DNA of 64,000 bases from Thiohalomonas sp963783235 (GTDB lineage: Bacteria; Pseudomonadota; Gammaproteobacteria; Thiohalomonadales; Thiohalomonadaceae), in assembly GCA_963783235.1 (NCBI GenBank), contig CAWAMN010000002.1, forward strand, positions 1,178,001-1,242,000, read 5' to 3'. Below the pieces are notes generated by a model. The model was given only the letters and a program-made list of their open reading frames with translations, was not told the DNA's origin and ran no database searches. Made by a program: the position numbers and the translations under genes. Of the stretch, positions 26,501 to 36,060 are shown piece by piece; position 1 is the stretch's first letter; each line of letters starts with the position of its first letter.

Positions 26501-27310
26501 TCAGACCGGTAGCGCGACCGCCTCGGGCAGGTTGACCTCCATGGCGATGGGCAGGTGATCCGAAAAGGCGTGGTGCAAGACATGGCAGTGGTTCACTTCA
26601 ATGCCCGGAGTCACCAGGATGTGGTCGAGACTTCGGTTGGGACGCCAGCTGGGGAACGTGTGCAGGATCTCTTCTGGCTCTCGCAGCTCGGTAGTGCAAA
26701 ACAGCTTGTTCATTTCCGGGCTGTTCGGCGCCGTGTTCATATCCCCCATAACGATGACATGCTCGTGGTCGTTCACCAGGTCGCAAATGTACTCCAACTG
26801 GCGGTCGCGGGCGCGCCGGCCCAACGCCAGGTGAATGAGCATGACCACCAGCGGATTGTCGGCCGTCCCAAAACGGGCCACGAGCCCGCCGCGCCCGGGA
26901 ATGACACCGGGCAGTTTGTGTTCGACCACTTCGGCGGGCCGATAGCGCGTGAGCAACCCGTTGCCGTGCTGGGCCAGCGGCCCGAGGTCGCGATTGAGCT
27001 GGTGATACCAGAAGGGGAACCCAGCCCGCTCAGCCAGGTACTCAGTCAGGTCGATGAACCCGGTGCGGTGCGACCCGGCATCGAGCTCCTGCAGGGCGAC
27101 GATGTCGTAATCGCGAAGAAAGTGGGCGATACGATCGAGCGTGTCGAAGCGGGTGGCGGCGGGCAGCACATGCCGCCAGCTGCGGGTCACATAGTGATGG
27201 GGACGAATACTCGCGATGCCGACCTGGATGTTGTAGCTCAGCAGGCGCAGCTTGCGGGTCGCTTTTACACCCGACGGTTTGGAAAGTTCGACGCTCTCCA
27301 TGTCATGCAA
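26501..27310 (-). CDS. Endonuclease/exonuclease/phosphatase (EEP) family protein
   Basis: 269 residues with the DNase I-like metal-dependent phosphoesterase fold. Visible motifs are LRLLSYNIQVGI, DIVALQELDAG, HVIVMGDMNTAPNSPE, RSLDHILVTPG and the terminal HAFSDHLPIAME, covering the metal and catalytic residues. The substrate cannot be told from sequence; close families act on nucleic acids or phospholipids. There is no signal peptide, so it is probably cytoplasmic. It lies 48 bp upstream of the diguanylate cyclase on the same strand. Confidence 0.88.
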   Translation of the reverse strand: MHDMESVELSKPSGVKATRKLRLLSYNIQVGIASIRPHHYVTRSWRHVLPAATRFDTLDRIAHFLRDYDIVALQELDAGSHRTGFIDLTEYLAERAGFPFWYHQLNRDLGPLAQHGNGLLTRYRPAEVVEHKLPGVIPGRGGLVARFGTADNPLVVMLIHLALGRRARDRQLEYICDLVNDHEHVIVMGDMNTAPNSPEMNKLFCTTELREPEEILHTFPSWRPNRSLDHILVTPGIEVNHCHVLHHAFSDHLPIAMEVNLPEAVALPV

Positions 27311-27358
27311 GCCTGGAAAAGGTCGGTTCGGTCCTGTTCATCAATCTTTTTCCCTTGG

Positions 27359-27502
27359 CAGGCTGTTTAGAAAAAACTCCCCCTTGCACCGGGAGAGGGG
27401 CGGGGTGAGGGGTTCAATGCATGGTAACTGCCTGATTTTTCAACCCCTCATCCTGGCCTTCTCCCTGAGGGAGAAGGGACAAAACCCTTTTGCAACAGCC
27501 TG
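27359..27502. repeat. MITE-like palindromic element, copy 2
   Basis: 144 bp with CAGGCTGTTTAGAAAA/TTTTGCAACAGCCTG ends, homologous to 14889-15030. It lies between the EEP gene and the acetolactate synthase, ending one base before the stop codon of the latter. Its stem may act as that gene's 3' structure. Confidence 0.83.
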
Positions 27503-27503
27503 T

Positions 27504-29141
27504 TTAGGCGGGGCAAACCATTTCACCGAGCTTCTGAGTTAATTTCATGTTCTCCCGATAATCAACCGGACAGTTGATTATGGTCACGGCATCGTCTGCC
27601 AGAGCCTTTTCCAGCGTAGGCAGAAGGTCCGAGACGCGCTCGATTCGGTAGCCCTTGGCGCCGAAAGATTCCGCCAGTTTGATAAAGTCGGGGTTGGTGA
27701 AGTCCACATGGGACGGTCGCCCGAACTGGTTCATCTGTTTCCATTTGATAAGCCCGTAGCCATCATCGTTCCATATCAAAATGACCAGGGGCAGTTTCAG
27801 CCGAACAGCGGTCTCCAATTCCTGGATGTTCATCAGAATCCCGGCATCGCCGGTTACCGCCACCACCTTGCGGTTGGGATGGGCGAGTTTGGCCGCAATT
27901 GCGCCCGGCAGGGCGATGCCCATGGCCGCAAAGCCGTTGGAAATGAGACAGGTGTTGGGCACTTCACAGCGGAACATCCGCGCCATCCACATCTTGTGAG
28001 CCCCGACATCGCATACCGCAATATCCTTCAGGTCCATCGCGGTGCGCAGATCCCAGATGATTTTCTGGGGCTTGATCGGAAATTCATCGTCCTGCTTGCA
28101 GGCATCCATTTCGTCGACGAGCGCGTCGCGCAATGGGCGCAGGCTGCGGCCCTGGTGGGGAGTGGCGAGCGCGGCGATACGCAGCAGCGAATGCTTGATA
28201 TCGCCGACAACGCCCACTTCGACCGGATAGTGAGCATCCACTTCGGCTGGCGTTGTATCGACATGGATGATGGTGCGATCCCGGCTCGGATGCCAGAGGT
28301 GCGGATGGTACTCGACCAGGTCGTAGCCGACGCAGATGATCACGTCCGCCTGGTCGAATCCACAGGAGACGTAGTCCCGCGATTGCAGGCCAACGCTGCC
28401 CAGTGCAAGCGGGTTACGGGCGAACGGAACCACCCCCTTGGCCATGAAGGTGTTGGCGACCGGAATGTTCAGGCGCTCTGAAAGATCCGTCAGTTGCTTC
28501 CAGGCCTTGGCCCGAACCACGCCGTTGCCGGCCAGGATGATGGGCTGCTTGGCATCGGAGATAAGCTGGACCGCCCGTTCGATGCGGTCCGCCGCCGGCT
28601 CGGGTAACGAAGGGTTTTTCACCATCAGCGGCCGATCGTCATCGACCTCCATTTGGGCGATGTTCTCGGGGAATTCGATGAAGGTCGCGCCGGTCTTGTC
28701 GGTCTGGGCAAGCTTGAAGGCCTTTCGCACCACTTCGGAGGTGATTTCCGGTGAAACCAGCCGGGTCGCATACTTGGTGAAGGGTGCGAACATGGCCTCC
28801 AGGTCGAGGACCTGATGGGACTCCTTGTGCAACCGGGTCGTGTCGGCCTGGCCGGCAATGGCCACCACCGGGGCATGGTCCATATTGGCATCGGCGACCC
28901 CGGTTATCAGGTTGGTCGCTCCCGGTCCGAGTGTCGAAAGGCAAACACCGGCACGGCCGGTTAGTCGCCCGTAAACGTCGGCCATGAAGGCGGCTCCCTG
29001 CTCATGGCGGACGGTGACGAAGCGGATGCGCGAATCGAGCAGGGCATCCATCAGGTCGAGGTTTTCCTCGCCCGGGATACCGAAGATGTACTCGATCCCC
29101 TCGTTCTCGAGACACTTGGCGAATAACTCTGCCGTCTTCAT
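27504..29141 (-). CDS. Acetolactate synthase large subunit (ThDP-dependent)
   Basis: 545 residues. It condenses two pyruvates to 2-acetolactate, or pyruvate with 2-oxobutyrate. The ThDP-activating Glu is in VTVRHEQGAAFMADVYGRL. LSTLGPGATNLITGVADANM and the Mg/ThDP motif VAVTGDAGILMNIQELETAV with LVILIWNDDGYGL are intact. No regulatory small subunit (IlvH) is adjacent. It may be a single-subunit AlsS-like enzyme or use an IlvH encoded elsewhere. The start MKTAELFAKCLENEG is the usual one for this family. Confidence 0.93.
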   Translation of the reverse strand: MKTAELFAKCLENEGIEYIFGIPGEENLDLMDALLDSRIRFVTVRHEQGAAFMADVYGRLTGRAGVCLSTLGPGATNLITGVADANMDHAPVVAIAGQADTTRLHKESHQVLDLEAMFAPFTKYATRLVSPEITSEVVRKAFKLAQTDKTGATFIEFPENIAQMEVDDDRPLMVKNPSLPEPAADRIERAVQLISDAKQPIILAGNGVVRAKAWKQLTDLSERLNIPVANTFMAKGVVPFARNPLALGSVGLQSRDYVSCGFDQADVIICVGYDLVEYHPHLWHPSRDRTIIHVDTTPAEVDAHYPVEVGVVGDIKHSLLRIAALATPHQGRSLRPLRDALVDEMDACKQDDEFPIKPQKIIWDLRTAMDLKDIAVCDVGAHKMWMARMFRCEVPNTCLISNGFAAMGIALPGAIAAKLAHPNRKVVAVTGDAGILMNIQELETAVRLKLPLVILIWNDDGYGLIKWKQMNQFGRPSHVDFTNPDFIKLAESFGAKGYRIERVSDLLPTLEKALADDAVTIINCPVDYRENMKLTQKLGEMVCPA

Positions 29142-29159
29142 CCGATTCCGACCCTCTTT

Positions 29160-29801
29160 TTACTGCATGTCCCCGGCGCTCACCCGCTTGGCCAGCTGAT
29201 CGGTAATACGGATGAGCCGCTTGTAGCTGGCCGCCTGAGAAGCGCCGACCCTGTATTCACCATTGACGACCGTCGCAGGGACGCCGCTGATCCCCGAACG
29301 GGCGGTCAGATCGCGAGCCCGCCTTACCTTGGATTCAACCGCAAAGGAGTCGTAGGTCTTGTCGAAGGTTTCCGGTTCGACGCCGTGCTCGGCGAAGAAA
29401 TCCCGGAGCGCCTCACGGGTGTAGATACGCTGGTGCCCTTCATGGATAGCGTTGAACAGGGGGCTGTGGATGCGATCCAAGACCCCCAGGGTTTCCGCCG
29501 TATAGTAGGCGCGCGCCTGACTCTCCCAATGCGGATTATTGAAGATGGCCGGCACACGGATGAATTCGACATTGTCCGGCTTGTTCTCCAGCCACTTCGC
29601 AAGATACGGCTCGAACTGAAAGCAGTGGGGGCATCCGTACCAGAAAAATTCGTAGACCTCGACTTTGCCGGGCTCCTGAGCGGTCATCGGCGGGACGATC
29701 CGCTCGTAGTCGATACCGGCAGCATAGTCCTCCTCGGCACTGGCCGGGGTAAATGGCAACACAACCAGGGCCAACAACAGCCCGAAAATACGAGTATTCA
29801 T
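29160..29801 (-). CDS. dsbA: Thiol:disulfide interchange protein DsbA
   Basis: 213 residues with a signal peptide (MNTRIFGLLLALVVLPFTPA, cleavage near ASAEE). The thioredoxin-fold oxidase motif is FWYGCPHCFQFEP (CPHC), with the cis-Pro loop SGISGVPATVVNGEYRVG. It introduces disulfides into periplasmic proteins. In many gammaproteobacteria dsbA lies near cytochrome c and polA genes, as here. It is transcribed divergently from the cyclic-nucleotide-binding gene and lies 18 bp upstream of acetolactate synthase. Confidence 0.95.
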   Translation of the reverse strand: MNTRIFGLLLALVVLPFTPASAEEDYAAGIDYERIVPPMTAQEPGKVEVYEFFWYGCPHCFQFEPYLAKWLENKPDNVEFIRVPAIFNNPHWESQARAYYTAETLGVLDRIHSPLFNAIHEGHQRIYTREALRDFFAEHGVEPETFDKTYDSFAVESKVRRARDLTARSGISGVPATVVNGEYRVGASQAASYKRLIRITDQLAKRVSAGDMQ

Positions 29802-29958
29802 CGTTCCTCCTTTAAAACAGGGCCCGCAGGGCCTTTTGAGTTCTTGTTCTCCACACTATACTGCACGGCCGCCGGCCGAGGTATTGGTGGTTTGGGGCGC
29901 CTTTGCGTCACCGGACCACTGCTCTATGCTATGGCCCAAAGTGGCGCCGGAGATGGTG

Positions 29959-30450
29959 ATGAGCGCAGATTTCGATATTACCGAGTTTCTTAGCCAGCAG
30001 TACCTTTGCGAATCTCTCACGATTCGTGAGGTGCAGACCCTGCTCGAGTTCACAGACGAGGTGGTGTTCAAGAAGCACGCCATCATCGCCGATATTGGCG
30101 AGGTGGGGGAAGCCCTGTATTTTGTCATCGCCGGGGAGGCGGCCCTTGCCTTCGAAGCAGACGGCAAGACAACGGAAATGGCGCACGCGAAAAAAGGGGA
30201 ACTGGTAGGGGAAATGTCTTTCTTCGATCGGGAGCCGCGCTCGGTGCGTCTTGTGGCGAAAAGCCCCGACACCCGGCTCCTGCGCCTATCCCGCACGATG
30301 TACCAGCGCCTGCGGGTGGAACACCCGTTCATCGCCGTAAACCTCCTCGAACAGGCCATTGTCAGCCTCGATCACCTGTTCCGCCGCGTTAGCAAGGATA
30401 TGGCCACCTTCTCCCGCTACGTCACGGCGATTAAAAAGAGCAGCAGGTAA
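29959..30450 (+). CDS. Cyclic nucleotide-binding domain protein
   Basis: 163 residues containing one cNMP-binding beta barrel: HAIIADIGEVGEALYFVIAG, then KKGELVGEMSFFDREPRSVR (phosphate-binding cassette with Glu and Arg). There is no C-terminal HTH, so it is not a complete CRP regulator; the last ~40 residues are helical. I chose ATG 29959 because GGAG lies 6 bp before it. Upstream in-frame ATGs at 29836 and 29953 have poorer context. Target unknown. Confidence 0.85.
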   Translation: MSADFDITEFLSQQYLCESLTIREVQTLLEFTDEVVFKKHAIIADIGEVGEALYFVIAGEAALAFEADGKTTEMAHAKKGELVGEMSFFDREPRSVRLVAKSPDTRLLRLSRTMYQRLRVEHPFIAVNLLEQAIVSLDHLFRRVSKDMATFSRYVTAIKKSSR

Positions 30451-30533
30451 CGTGGGCCGTTACGAGTAGCGAGGCGGGGTTGGTACCTACCGCGCGGCCG
30501 GCCTTCCTGGCAACTCACCACTCGCAAACGCCC

Positions 30534-31712
30534 CTACAACTCCCCGTACGAGTGCAGCCCGGACAGAAACATATTGACGCCCAGGAAGGCGAACAGGGTG
30601 ACGAACAGGCCGATAACGGCCCACCAGGCCAGCGGTTTGCCGCGCCAGCCCTTGGCTAAACGCAGGTGCAGCCAACCGGCGTAATTCAGCCAGACGATCA
30701 GCGCCCAGGTCTCCTTCGGATCCCAGGACCAGTAACCGCCCCAGGCCTCGGCCGCCCACATCGCCCCCAGCACCGTCGCCACGGTAAAGAAGGCAAACCC
30801 CAGGGCGATGGCCTTGTACATGATGTCATCCAGCTGCTCGAGGCTGGGAAGGCGGCGCACCAGGGCGGACTGCGGGTTTTTCGACGCGCGCCAGTCGACC
30901 AGTAGATACGCCACACCCAGCATCGCCGCCATGGCGAACGCGCCGTAGCCGATGAAGTTGGTGGGCACGTGGATCTTCATCCAGTAGCTCTGCAGGGCCG
31001 GGACCAGCGGTTGGATTTCGTGGGCGCCCTTCTCGAAGGTGTACCACAGCAGGAAGCCCACCGATGCGCTGATCACGGTAAGCACGAAGGCCCCCATCGC
31101 CCGGTTGTCATAACGCCGCTCGTAGAAGAGGTAGAGCAGTCCGGTGATCACCGCGAAGAGTATGAACACCTCATAGAGATTGGCGACCGGAATGTGCCCG
31201 ACATCAGCGCTGATGAGATAAGACTCACGCCAGCGCACCATCAGTCCGACCAGCCCCATGGCACTGGCGCACCAGGTCAGTGCGGTCCCCACCCGGCCGC
31301 TGAATGTCGAGCCGATCGCCAGGGCAAGGTAGTAGGCGGCCGTCGCCATCACGAACAGCGCGCTCATCCACATGATGGCCGACTGGCTGGAAATCAGGTA
31401 TTTGAGGAAAAAGTTACTCTCCGCCGCCGCCAGAGTATCGCCATAGAGCCAGACCGCGAACAGACTCAGCGCCGTCACCACCAGCCCCAACGGGCGAATG
31501 GGCTTCCAGCCCCAGCCGAACAGAATCAATGCCGGCGCGGTCCCGACCAGAATGATGACCTCGAAGCGATCCATCAGGGAGCCGAAACGGACATAGGTGT
31601 AAACAGAACCCACGAGCAACAGGACGGCCCAGAGCCAGTCAAACAGACCCAAACGCTTGAACAGCCCCGGCCGCTCGAGCGACTCCTCCATATATTCGCG
31701 GGATACGGACAT
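30534..31712 (-). CDS. resC: System II cytochrome c biogenesis protein ResC/CcsA
   Basis: 392 residues, about eight to nine membrane segments. It presents heme to apocytochromes with ResB. The WWD heme-handling motif is AEAWGGYWSWDPKETWALIV, with flanking conserved histidines in the C-terminal segments (ending FLSGLHSYGEL). It lies 19 bp downstream of resB. Databases name this family either CcsA/ResC or, confusingly, CcsB. Confidence 0.95.
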   Translation of the reverse strand: MSVSREYMEESLERPGLFKRLGLFDWLWAVLLLVGSVYTYVRFGSLMDRFEVIILVGTAPALILFGWGWKPIRPLGLVVTALSLFAVWLYGDTLAAAESNFFLKYLISSQSAIMWMSALFVMATAAYYLALAIGSTFSGRVGTALTWCASAMGLVGLMVRWRESYLISADVGHIPVANLYEVFILFAVITGLLYLFYERRYDNRAMGAFVLTVISASVGFLLWYTFEKGAHEIQPLVPALQSYWMKIHVPTNFIGYGAFAMAAMLGVAYLLVDWRASKNPQSALVRRLPSLEQLDDIMYKAIALGFAFFTVATVLGAMWAAEAWGGYWSWDPKETWALIVWLNYAGWLHLRLAKGWRGKPLAWWAVIGLFVTLFAFLGVNMFLSGLHSYGEL

Positions 31713-31731
31713 AGAGTGACTTCCCCTCCGT

Positions 31732-33723
31732 TTAGATGTGGCTGGCGGCCTTCAGCCGCTGCTGCAGACGCTCGAATTCGGTGCCAAAATCGGTGCGTTC
31801 CCGATGGCCCGTGCCGGCAAACAGAATCCGGCTCTGATTGCCATCCTCTTCGATGCGAATCCAGAGTCGGCGATGGTGCAAATAGAACATGAAGAATACA
31901 CCGGCCATCAACATCACGCAGCCGAGATAGACGATGTCCTTGCCGGGCGACTTCGTAACTTGCAGCCCCGAGGCCTGCACCTGTTTGAAATCGGTCAGCC
32001 GCGCGATAAAGGGTGAACCGTAGGAGCCAACCAGCGAGAGAGCGTTCATGGCGTCCTCGAAAAAGCGTTGATCCGCTGCCGAAATGCCCTCGCTCAGGTC
32101 TTTGCCCTCCTCCTCCGCGAGCATATCCACATAGAGGGCGCCGAGGGTATTCTGGATGACGTTGATGTAGGAGCCGAGGGCCGCTTCACGCTCGGCTTCC
32201 GGGGCGCTGGCTTCGGCCCGGGTCACGATTGCCTCAATGCCCCGGGTCACAAAAAGACGGACCAAATCAACGATGGAGTCGGCCACCCGCTGGGGAAATT
32301 CGGGATCGTCCTGGCCGGAAATCGAGGCCAGTTGTTCGGCGACTGCGGTCTGCACGAGCTCCGTCTTCAGGGCCCTGGCCCGCAGCCGTAAAAAGCGCTC
32401 CAGACTGCCCTTTTCATCCAGCGGCACATGCAGGTACTGAAACGGCTCGGACGGACTGGCACGCATACCGCTCAGGAAGAACAGACTCTCACCCCGAGGC
32501 ACCGGTGCCATATAGTTGACGTACTCCAAGGCCTCGCCGCTGGGATCACGCACCTTGAAGATCACGCTGGGGCCGAAATTCCGCTGCCCTTCGCTGCCGT
32601 CCTCGTTTTCGATCGGGAAGATATTGAAGGGCTTGAAGTCAATGAGCTCGACCGTGCGTTTACCGCGCGGGGTAGTGATGGAGAAACGCTGTCCGATGCG
32701 GCCTTCGAGGAGCAGCGGCTCCGTCTGCGGACTGTCCAGGGAATGGGCCTTGAGCTTCATAAGCGAGCCGCCATCGGAGAAACTCGACTGGTAGATGGCG
32801 TAGCCCTTGTAGATCAACGGATGGTTCACGGCGATGGTCTTGCGGATCGGCTCGTCCAGCTCCTCATCGTAGATGGCGATGTCACTTTCGAAGGACTTGG
32901 GCTGGCCGGTGGGATAGTGTTCGATTCGAAAATCGTTGAGAGCCACCTTGAAGGGCAGCTTCTGCACCAGATAGCCGTCACGAAGCCCGAGGAAGACAAA
33001 GTCGGCGCTGGAGCCCTCCGGGATGTTCACGGTCCCCCGGAAAGAGCCGGAATCGGCCGAGAGAACACTTTTTGCCGGCACTTCTGACACCGGCAGATCA
33101 CGGGTTTCGGCCTGGATCTTGCCGGAGGATTCCGCAAACTTCAGGGGCAGATTGCCGTCCATGAGACCGCCAACGCAGATGACCACGATCGCCGCGTGGG
33201 AGAGCAAGTAACCGAGACGCCCCATCGAGCCTTTCATGGCACCGACAATCCGGTAGTTGCCGCCATGGTCGCCGTGCCGGATGCGGTAACCGTTTCTCTT
33301 CAACTGCTCGCCCAGACGGTCGGCCAATGCGTTCGGTGAACCCTCTGCCGTCCATTCGGCGCGATGACGGAAGCTGCGCAGGGACTTCGCCTGCACCTCC
33401 AGCCGAAAGTGGCGCATGTCCCTAATGATGGCGGGCGTATTGCGAAAGACGCAGACGCCGGTGGAGATCAGCAGGAAACCGAGCAGCACCAGGAACCACG
33501 GCGTGCCGTAAACGTCGTAGAGACCCAGGGCCTTGAAGACTTCGAACCAGAACGGTCCGAATTTGATGATGTAATCGTTATAGGGTTGGTTCTGCTGGAG
33601 AACCGTACCGATGATCGACGCAATGGAAACCGCCACCAACAGGGTGATGGCAAGGTTCATGGAACCCAGGAAGCGGAGCAGGACAGCGGCCGGACCTTGG
33701 CTTGCGCGCGAAGTGCCGTTCAA
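31732..33723 (-). CDS. resB: System II cytochrome c biogenesis protein ResB
   Basis: 663 residues. N-terminal membrane helices (MNLAITLLVAVSIASIIGTV; TPWFLVLLGFLLISTGVCVF; LGYLLSHAAIVVICVGGLMD), a large periplasmic region, and a final helix (IVYLGCVMLMAGVFFMFYLH). It forms the heme ligation complex with ResC and maintains apocytochrome thiols. It lies downstream of the cytochrome c genes, which the complex would mature. Length is normal for proteobacterial ResB. Confidence 0.94.
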   Translation of the reverse strand: MNGTSRASQGPAAVLLRFLGSMNLAITLLVAVSIASIIGTVLQQNQPYNDYIIKFGPFWFEVFKALGLYDVYGTPWFLVLLGFLLISTGVCVFRNTPAIIRDMRHFRLEVQAKSLRSFRHRAEWTAEGSPNALADRLGEQLKRNGYRIRHGDHGGNYRIVGAMKGSMGRLGYLLSHAAIVVICVGGLMDGNLPLKFAESSGKIQAETRDLPVSEVPAKSVLSADSGSFRGTVNIPEGSSADFVFLGLRDGYLVQKLPFKVALNDFRIEHYPTGQPKSFESDIAIYDEELDEPIRKTIAVNHPLIYKGYAIYQSSFSDGGSLMKLKAHSLDSPQTEPLLLEGRIGQRFSITTPRGKRTVELIDFKPFNIFPIENEDGSEGQRNFGPSVIFKVRDPSGEALEYVNYMAPVPRGESLFFLSGMRASPSEPFQYLHVPLDEKGSLERFLRLRARALKTELVQTAVAEQLASISGQDDPEFPQRVADSIVDLVRLFVTRGIEAIVTRAEASAPEAEREAALGSYINVIQNTLGALYVDMLAEEEGKDLSEGISAADQRFFEDAMNALSLVGSYGSPFIARLTDFKQVQASGLQVTKSPGKDIVYLGCVMLMAGVFFMFYLHHRRLWIRIEEDGNQSRILFAGTGHRERTDFGTEFERLQQRLKAASHI

Positions 33724-33876
33724 GGAATCGTCACCTGTGAGATTTGAGAGGCGATAGCCTCAACATTCGAGTCCCCCAGGCGGGGAAAGTGCCCGAGCCG
33801 GACCACGAACCGGAAGAGCGAGGACGACAAAGGGTGGTCGAAACCACCCTCTGTCTTCAAGCAGACTTCCCGACGA

Positions 33877-34479
33877 TCAGTGCAGGCCGTTGATGTAGGC
33901 GGCGACGGCCTCGATGTCGGCATCGGTCATTTTGGCGGCCACATCCGCCATCATGCCGTTCATGTCGTTGCTCCGGGTGCCGGAACGGAAGTCCTTCAGG
34001 GCCTTGGCAACGTAATCCGGATGCTGGCCGGACAGCGAGGGGAATTTCGCGCCCGGGTTACCCGCGCCGGTAGGGCCGTGGCAGGCCATACAGGCGGAAA
34101 TGCCACGCGCCGCATCGCCGCCCTGGAACAGCTTCTTGCCCGCGGCGGCTTTCGCCGGATCCGCGCTGCCGATGGCCACGGTCTGTGCGGAGAAGTACGC
34201 CGCCAGATCCAGAATGTCCTGTTCGGAGAGCGGAGCGGCCATGTTGTCCATGGTCGGATCCCGGCGGGCCCCCGCCTGGAAGTCCGAAAGCTGCTTGGTA
34301 ATATAACTGGCGTGCTGGCCGGCCAGTTTGGGCCAGAGGGGATTGGCGCTGTTGCCGTCGGCCCCGTGGCACGCGGCACAGGTCGCGGATTTGGTCTTGC
34401 CGGCGGAAGCGGTGCCCTCTGCTTGGGCGGCACCGGCAAGGCCCAGGATCATTGCGGCTACAATTGCTACCTTCATCAT
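33877..34479 (-). CDS. Cytochrome c4 (diheme)
   Basis: 200 residues with a signal peptide (MMKVAIVAAMILGLAGAAQA). Two class I heme sites, CAACHG and CMACHG, sit in two similar halves, each with a Met-containing loop (MDNMAAPLS; MNGMMADVAAKM). Cytochromes c4 are periplasmic electron carriers to terminal oxidases. The start at 34479 was chosen because it yields the signal peptide directly; a longer frame would add 28 non-signal residues. It is 19 bp after the cytochrome c5 gene. Confidence 0.92.
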   Translation of the reverse strand: MMKVAIVAAMILGLAGAAQAEGTASAGKTKSATCAACHGADGNSANPLWPKLAGQHASYITKQLSDFQAGARRDPTMDNMAAPLSEQDILDLAAYFSAQTVAIGSADPAKAAAGKKLFQGGDAARGISACMACHGPTGAGNPGAKFPSLSGQHPDYVAKALKDFRSGTRSNDMNGMMADVAAKMTDADIEAVAAYINGLH

Positions 34480-34498
34480 GAAACTGTCCAACCGTTGA

Positions 34499-34822
34499 TT
34501 ACTTGCTGTTTCCCACCATGAAGTCCACGGCGGCCTGGAGATCGGCTTCGGAGCAATCCGCACAGGTGCCTTTCGGCATCATGGCAGTACCCGGCACGCC
34601 GTTCAGCGAGCTGCTGTACAGCGCGTCCATACCTTTGGCGATACGGGGCGCCCATGCGGCCTTATCGCCCATCTTCGGTGCACCGGCGGCGCCGGAGGCG
34701 TGGCAGGCTATACAGGCCTTGTTGTATACGGCCTGACCATCCGCGGCCATGGCCGAACCCGAAAACATCACAATCGCGCCAGATGCTATGGCGCCAGATG
34801 CTGCTACGAGCGTCTTCTTCAT
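34499..34822 (-). CDS. Cytochrome c5-type monoheme cytochrome
   Basis: 107 residues with a signal peptide (MKKTLVAASGAIASGAIVMF, cleavage near AMAADG). Heme site NKACIACHASGAAG, distal Met in GTAMMPKGTCADCSEADL. The extra CADC pair is typical of cytochrome c5 family members. It starts the minus-strand run cyt c5-cyt c4-resB-resC. Confidence 0.92.
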   Translation of the reverse strand: MKKTLVAASGAIASGAIVMFSGSAMAADGQAVYNKACIACHASGAAGAPKMGDKAAWAPRIAKGMDALYSSSLNGVPGTAMMPKGTCADCSEADLQAAVDFMVGNSK

Positions 34823-35181
34823 GGGTGCTCCTAAAAATTGTTCTCATCGGGCCCAACTCCCCCCGCAAGAGGATGAATCCGGAAAGGGCTATCAGGGAGA
34901 CCGGTAACCGCCCGGAAAGCGCGCATGTTACCATTAGCGCCCCCGGCGCGGAAGCAAAACGGTCTAACGAGAAGCTTCCCCCATTATCCGGAACCGACTG
35001 GAAACCCCCTGGGCTCAGCATCTTCGGGCCGAAAGGTGTGGGGAAAAAGTTCGACTTCGCCACAACCCATGCGGCCCCGATTCGACTGCAGGGGGGGTAC
35101 CCTTCCGAGGTATTCCACCCGGAGAGGGGAACTATATAACAATCGGCTTATATCCGGTCAACCGACAAAGGCGCAATTCCG
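34823..35181. promoter_or_regulatory. Divergent promoter region (cytochrome c5 / engB)
   Basis: 359 bp with no credible gene. It must hold promoters for both flanking genes. On plus, an AT-rich patch GAACTATATAACAATCGG near 35129-35146 is the best -10 candidate for engB. On minus, GGAGCACCC lies before the cytochrome start. Confidence 0.45.
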
Positions 35182-35823
35182 ATGCAGCGGCGACGTGAGA
35201 ACCCCTACCGGCGGGCGCAGTTCCTGACCAGTGCCAACGCCCCCAAACATTTGCCCCCTGACGAAGGGTACGAGGTGGCCTTTGCCGGCCGCTCCAATGC
35301 CGGCAAATCGAGCGCCCTGAACGTCATCACCGACCAGAAGGGGTTGGCCCGGATCAGCAAAACGCCGGGCCGGACGCAGCTTATCAACCTGTTCGGGATC
35401 GACGAAGAGAGAAGGTTGGTGGATCTGCCCGGTTACGGTTACGCCAAGGTCCCCGAGGCGGTCAAGCGGCACTGGCAGCAGTTCCTCGAGCGATACCTTC
35501 GGGAAAGGCAGTGCCTGACCGGCCTCATCCTGTTGGTGGACATCCGTCACCCGCTGAAGGAGTTTGATCGCCAGATGCTGGCCTGGTGCGTCGCTTCGGA
35601 CATGCCGGCACACGTCCTGCTCACCAAGGCGGACAAGCTCAAGCGCGGGCCCGCCTCCAGTACCCTCCAGCAGGTTCGCCGTACGCTGGAAGCTGAGTAC
35701 CCGGGCGCCACCGTCCAGCTGTTTTCGGCCCTGAAACGGCAGGGCGTCGATGAAGTGCGCGACGTACTGGATCGGTGGATGGGACTCGAAGGGCGGAGTG
35801 ACGATGCAGAGACCCGGGGTTAA
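35182..35823 (+). CDS. engB: Ribosome biogenesis GTPase EngB (YihA)
   Basis: 213 residues. Essential GTPase for late 50S assembly and division. G-motifs are G1 AFAGRSNAGKSSALN, G2 region SKTPGRTQ, G3 VDLPGYGYAKV, G4 LLTKADKL and G5 FSALKRQG. Length and N-terminus (RRAQFLTSANAPKHLPPDEG) are standard. It is convergent with polA, as in many gammaproteobacteria. Confidence 0.96.
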   Translation: MQRRRENPYRRAQFLTSANAPKHLPPDEGYEVAFAGRSNAGKSSALNVITDQKGLARISKTPGRTQLINLFGIDEERRLVDLPGYGYAKVPEAVKRHWQQFLERYLRERQCLTGLILLVDIRHPLKEFDRQMLAWCVASDMPAHVLLTKADKLKRGPASSTLQQVRRTLEAEYPGATVQLFSALKRQGVDEVRDVLDRWMGLEGRSDDAETRG

Positions 35824-35844
35824 CGCCGGGGAGAGCGGGCGGAC

Positions 35845-35890
35845 AAAAAAAACCCCGGTGCGCTAAAAGGGGGAGAAAATGCGCCCGGGG
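35845..35890 (-). terminator. Strong Rho-independent terminator on the polA strand
   Basis: On minus, CCCCGGGCGC (35890-35881) pairs with GCGCACCGGGG (35863-35853) around a 17-base pyrimidine-rich loop, and eight T residues follow (35852-35845). It ends transcripts coming from polA or from a small RNA in the interval. Confidence 0.85.
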
Positions 35891-36060
35891 CCTAGATTGT
35901 CCCGGCTGGGGAAAGCCGGGTTCGTCTGCTTCCCGCCAGGGAGAGAGAGAGCGGGAAAGGAGCGCAACATCCTGCGCTTACACCCATAGACCCCTCCTCT
36001 TCGGCGAAGTTTCACCATGATCGAAAAAAAAATTTCGCAAATCGCCGCTCGTTGCCTTGG
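35845..36060 (-). ncRNA. Candidate structured small RNA between polA and engB
   Basis: Four clean hairpins lie in the convergent polA/engB gap: 35961-35978 (AGCGCA/TGCGCT), 35929-35959 (CTTTCCCGC-type stem), 35901-35920 (CCCGGC/GCCGGG) and the terminator at 35845-35890. On minus, the last three have C/U-rich loops (TCTCTCTCTCCC, TTTCCCCA) and the series ends in a T8 terminator, as for an independent small RNA. Spot 42 and CsrC occupy the equivalent polA-yihA gap in E. coli. On plus, the same three loops would display GGA motifs as in CsrA-sequestering RNAs, but no plus-strand terminator is seen. It could also be only the polA 3' UTR. The 5' end is unknown. Confidence 0.4.

Noticed and set aside
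35824..35980. Firm call of a CsrC/RsmZ RNA on the plus strand
   Set aside because: GGA-containing loops exist but no plus-strand terminator was seen; the T8 terminator is on the minus strand, so only a tentative minus-strand RNA is listed.
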